NCBI GenBank assembly: GCA_023392185.1
Contig: JAEVZP010000026.1
Coordinates: 1-7,895 of the forward strand
DNA length: 7,895 bases
Direction: 5' to 3'
From: Bacteroidota bacterium
GTDB taxonomy: Bacteria > Bacteroidota > Bacteroidia > Chitinophagales > Chitinophagaceae
The notes under the pieces were generated by a model. The model saw only the letters and a list, made by a program, of their open reading frames with translations, was not told the DNA's origin and searched no databases. Within the stretch, counting starts at the first letter, position 1. Each line of letters begins with the position of its first letter. Positions 5,922 through 7,895 of this stretch are shown here, piece by piece. Both the position numbers and the translations under genes were made by a program.

Positions 5922-5933
5922 GTTTCCGGAAAC
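5922..5933. repeat. Perfect 12-bp palindrome after murA
   Basis: GTTTCCGGAAAC lies 8 bases after the murA stop and contains the recurring TTCCGGAA core. Weak GGGC/GCCC-like flanks extend it slightly. There is no T-tract, so it is not a standard terminator. Confidence 0.5.
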
Positions 5934-5998
5934 CGGGCCTGAGCGGCACAAATTTATTAAGGCGGAGACTATCCTTTTCTCTTTAAAAACACCCTGTT

Positions 5999-6382
5999 AT
6001 GCTCGATAAAAAATTCAAGCAATTCGGTATCTGGATGGACACCAAACATGCCACCATTGTAGGCGTTGGCAAAAACAACGCGGCCGACGGCTTTAAGGCG
6101 CTGGCGCACATAAAAGCACCCGGAACCCTGCCCAACAGCAACGAAAACACGTTTAACAACGATAAGCAGCGCACCGAAGGCATGTTCTTCAAAGCCATTG
6201 CCGACCACCTCGAAAACGCCGAAGAACTGTATATCACCGGCTACGGCACGGCGCAGGAGACTTTTTCGCACTACCTGGCGGAAACGCCGCAGTTTAAAAA
6301 TGTGAAAATCACCCTGGGCACCGATCAGCAGATGACCGACGATGCGCTGGTGCAGCAGGTCAAAGAGGTCTTTAATGCCTGA
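5999..6382 (+). CDS. Small cytoplasmic protein, possible bacterial eRF1-like (baeRF-type) domain
   Basis: The 127-residue protein has no signal peptide or membrane segment. Its layout matches a widespread uncharacterised bacterial family as I remember it. An N-terminal strand FGIWMDTKHATIVGVG (9-24) comes first, then a polar variable middle (38-60), then a helix followed by the strand and turn EELYITGYGTAQETF (75-89). The C-terminal block is ITLGTDQQMTDDALVQQVKEVF (104-125). Family members often read 'GPGEAK' at the turn and 'MTDNQ' near the end. Some members have been linked to the L7Ae/eRF1 domain-3 fold, hence the name, but a role in translation or ribosome rescue is only inference. The match is from memory of patterns, not a search. 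The gene follows murA on the same strand and may share its transcript; TATCCTTT at 5970-5977 is a poor promoter match. Confidence 0.6.
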   Translation: MLDKKFKQFGIWMDTKHATIVGVGKNNAADGFKALAHIKAPGTLPNSNENTFNNDKQRTEGMFFKAIADHLENAEELYITGYGTAQETFSHYLAETPQFKNVKITLGTDQQMTDDALVQQVKEVFNA

Positions 6383-6416
6383 GCCGCTGCCGGCTGATTC
6401 CCATAACCCAATAGCT

Positions 6417-6456
6417 AAAAAAAGAGGAGGTTCTCTTTCAGAAAGAACCTCCTCTT
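6417..6456 (-). terminator. Terminator of the downstream lipoprotein gene (minus strand), possibly shared
   Basis: AAGAGGAGGTTCT (6422-6434) pairs perfectly with AGAACCTCCTCTT (6444-6456) across a 9-base loop. The run of seven A at 6417-6423 becomes a U-tract at the end of the stem in minus-strand transcripts, which suits the lipoprotein gene ending at 6483. In the plus direction only TTGGGTTT follows, so termination of the eRF1-like gene would be weaker. Confidence 0.85.
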
Positions 6457-6482
6457 GGGTTTAAAGCTTTTAGCAACGCAGC

Positions 6483-6932
6483 CTACTTGAGCCGAAAGCC
6501 GTAAGTCGAGATAAAGCCGGTTTTCCGATTCTCAGTAAAGCTGTTTTGGGTAGCGCTTACGTGGATAAATTGGGCAGAATCCGAAAAACGGATCGGCGCT
6601 GCGCCATAACCTAAGGACCGGTTTGCTCCCCAGGCCTTCGCACCGGCATAGGCGCTGTCGCCGCTGTCGTAACGGCGGGCCGGCGATTTCCAGCTATAAA
6701 CGCCCACCAGCAGCGTAGAATCCAGTATGCCGGAAGGATTGAGATAATAGGTCCGCATCGAGTCAATCCGCACCTTGGTACTGTCATAGCTAATGGAGAA
6801 ATAGCCATTCGCAGTCGTAGGCTGCGGTGTAGGAAACGGATCGCTGTCCTTGTCTTTATTGCAGGCCATGGCCAGCAGCAGGCAGGCGAGGGAGGTGGGA
6901 AGGAGAAGTTTTTTCACAGGTGCACACAGCAT
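6483..6932 (-). CDS. Small lipoprotein (149 aa), function unknown
   Basis: The signal peptide KKLLLPTSLACLLLAMA-C has a lipobox (AMA-C). Counted from the ATG the lipidated residue is Cys24. A GTG at 6917 (VKKLLL...) would give a more usual lipoprotein start and place the cysteine at 19, as in the other lipoprotein of the window, so the start is uncertain. NKDKDSDPFPTPQPTT forms an acidic and proline-rich linker. The mature domain of about 110 residues has aromatic-rich strands (GYFSISYD, TYYLNPSG, LVGVYSW, QFIHVSAT) and the C-terminus GFISTYGFRLK, consistent with a small beta-rich exported domain. I cannot assign a family. It shares the 'ACNKD' start and a 15-base stretch encoding it with the lipoprotein at 2769-3086, but the mature parts are not obviously alike. 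It is convergent with the eRF1-like gene and divergent from xth. Confidence 0.78.
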   Translation of the reverse strand: MLCAPVKKLLLPTSLACLLLAMACNKDKDSDPFPTPQPTTANGYFSISYDSTKVRIDSMRTYYLNPSGILDSTLLVGVYSWKSPARRYDSGDSAYAGAKAWGANRSLGYGAAPIRFSDSAQFIHVSATQNSFTENRKTGFISTYGFRLK

Positions 6933-7002
6933 TTGAAAACAAACGGCTAAAATAAGCGTCCCTCCCGGATTTTAAAACAGGCCCCAGCGGCCCTTTTTAC
7001 AC

Positions 7003-7010
7003 CACTTTTG
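7003..7010 (+). promoter_or_regulatory. Possible -7 element of xth
   Basis: CACTTTTG is one base from TAnnTTTG and lies 7 bases before the ATG, the same geometry as the candidate before truB. No -33 match is seen at the right distance. Confidence 0.3.
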
Positions 7011-7017
7011 CAGCCTT

Positions 7018-7797
7018 ATGAAAATAGCTACTTATAACGTCAACAGCATTCATGCCCGGCTACCGGTGCTCCTGCGCTGGCTGGAGGATGCAGCGCCTGA
7101 TATAGCCTGCCTGCAGGAACTGAAAACGCCGGACGAGAAATTTCCGGAAACCGCGCTCCGGGAAGCCGGCTACGAATGCCTGTGGCAGGGCCAGAAAAGC
7201 TGGAACGGCGTGGCCATTCTGTCGCGCATCGGCAGGCCGGTGGAAGTGGCCCGTGGCCTGCCCGGCGATCCGGAAGACCTGCAAAGCCGGTTCCTGGCAG
7301 CAGAGATTAACGGTGTGATCATCGCCTGTTTGTATCTGCCCAACGGCAATCCGGCACCCGGTCCCAAGTACGACTACAAGCTCCGTTGGATGGAACGCTT
7401 TACGGAACGGGTGCGCGAGTGGGCCACTTCCGAAAGCCCCGTTGTGCTCACCGGCGACTACAACGTGATCCCCACCGAAAAAGACGTGTACCGGCCCGAG
7501 CGCTGGGTCAATGACGCCCTGTTCCGGGTGGAAACACGCGAGGCTTTTGAAAAGATTAAGGCGCAGGGCTGGACCGACGCCTTGCGCCACCTGTTTCCCG
7601 ACGAGGTGTTTTATACGTACTGGGATTATTTCCGGAACGCCTTTGGCCGTGATGCCGGGCTGCGCATCGACCATTTTTTGCTGAACGCACCGGCGATGGA
7701 GCGGCTGCAAAAAGGCGGCGTGAACAAAGTCGTTCGCAGTTGGGAAAAAACATCTGACCACACGCCGGTGTGGATTACGCTGGGCGAAGAAGCCTGA
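7018..7797 (+). CDS. xth: Exodeoxyribonuclease III / AP endonuclease
   Basis: This 259-residue enzyme of the EEP (exonuclease-endonuclease-phosphatase) fold cuts DNA 5' to abasic sites and degrades 3' ends during base-excision repair. The active-site set is complete: Asn7 in YNVNSIHARL, metal-binding Glu34 in LQELKT, Tyr106 in YLPNGN, Asp147 and Asn149 in GDYNVIP, Asp218 in GLRIDHFLL, and Asp247-His248 in SDHTPVW. The insert YWDYFRNAFGRDAG (201-214) is the loop typical of the bacterial XthA/ExoA type. Length and start are as expected for the family, and there is no signal peptide. The gene is divergent from the lipoprotein gene, with 85 bases between starts, and is probably a single transcription unit. 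It contains two of the TTCCGGAA palindromes. Confidence 0.95.
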   Translation: MKIATYNVNSIHARLPVLLRWLEDAAPDIACLQELKTPDEKFPETALREAGYECLWQGQKSWNGVAILSRIGRPVEVARGLPGDPEDLQSRFLAAEINGVIIACLYLPNGNPAPGPKYDYKLRWMERFTERVREWATSESPVVLTGDYNVIPTEKDVYRPERWVNDALFRVETREAFEKIKAQGWTDALRHLFPDEVFYTYWDYFRNAFGRDAGLRIDHFLLNAPAMERLQKGGVNKVVRSWEKTSDHTPVWITLGEEA

Positions 7798-7802
7798 GTA
7801 TT

Positions 7803-7840
7803 TTCCGGAAAGTAAGACCCTGTTTCCGGAAATAAGGGTC
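7803..7840. repeat. Two TTCCGGAA palindromes after xth, one inside a longer inverted repeat
   Basis: TTTTCCGGAAA starts 4 bases after the xth stop. A second core at 7824-7831 is bracketed by GACCCT (7816-7821) and AGGGTC (7835-7840), forming a nested palindrome. No T-run follows. It could form the 3' end structure of the xth transcript or be a protein site. Bases 7841-7895 show no gene; only the far end (ATG at 7893) could be the start of one. Confidence 0.6.
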
Positions 7841-7895
7841 CGGTCGCGGCGCTTGGCGGGCCTTTCTGGAACGTTTTTTAGAATGCATCCACATG

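Noticed and set aside
4825..5949. 374-codon open frame on the minus strand
   Set aside because: It lies opposite murA, has no recognisable domain, and is His/Arg/Asp-rich as expected for the antisense of a GC-rich gene.
7060..7761. 233-codon open frame on the minus strand
   Set aside because: It is the antisense shadow of xth, whose full active-site set is visible on the plus strand.
1..7895. tRNA or rRNA genes, riboswitches and insertion sequences
   Set aside because: I saw no cloverleaf with a T-loop signature, no rRNA segments, no transposase frame and no known aptamer core, within the limits of reading by eye.

Overview
The window looks like chromosomal DNA of a GC-rich member of the Bacteroidota; a more precise placement would be a guess. 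Three things suggest this. One clean TTTG / TAnnTTTG-type promoter lies upstream of a lipoprotein gene (3112-3145, minus strand). Two small lipoproteins carry an 'ACNKD' lipobox. MurA has the Asp-type active-site loop, which I recall as usual in this phylum. Gene content is housekeeping genes mixed with poorly characterised envelope proteins. I see no phage, plasmid, CRISPR-cas, secretion or biosynthetic cluster.

Layout. 1-1570 (+): 3' part of alaS, carrying two in-frame copies of a GC-rich palindromic repeat. 1594-1664: terminator and an inverted repeat between convergent genes. 1655-2524 (-): unknown polytopic membrane protein. 2525-2768: no convincing gene, but a 30-bp direct repeat at a 66-bp period and a palindrome. 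2769-3086 (-): small lipoprotein, divergent from truB (3177-3887, +). 3942-4472 (-): secreted protein of unknown function. 4600-5913 (+): murA. 5999-6382 (+): small protein resembling a family I associate with bacterial eRF1-like domains. 6483-6932 (-): second small lipoprotein. 7018-7797 (+): exodeoxyribonuclease III. 7798-7895: two TTCCGGAA palindromes and no gene.

How the genes relate. alaS and truB act on tRNA, murA starts peptidoglycan synthesis and xth repairs DNA. Every identified gene except the murA/eRF1-like pair has a neighbour on the opposite strand, so most are probably single transcription units rather than one operon.

The most interesting signals are repeats at DNA level. First, a palindromic element has colonised the alaS reading frame twice, in the same phase, and four of the five differences between its copies are synonymous. 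Second, the octamer TTCCGGAA occurs 11 times in 7.9 kb, where about 0.1 would be expected by composition; it lies both in genes, in all three reading phases, and between genes, which recalls the HIP1 palindrome of cyanobacteria. Third, there is an unexplained 30-bp direct repeat at 2642/2708.
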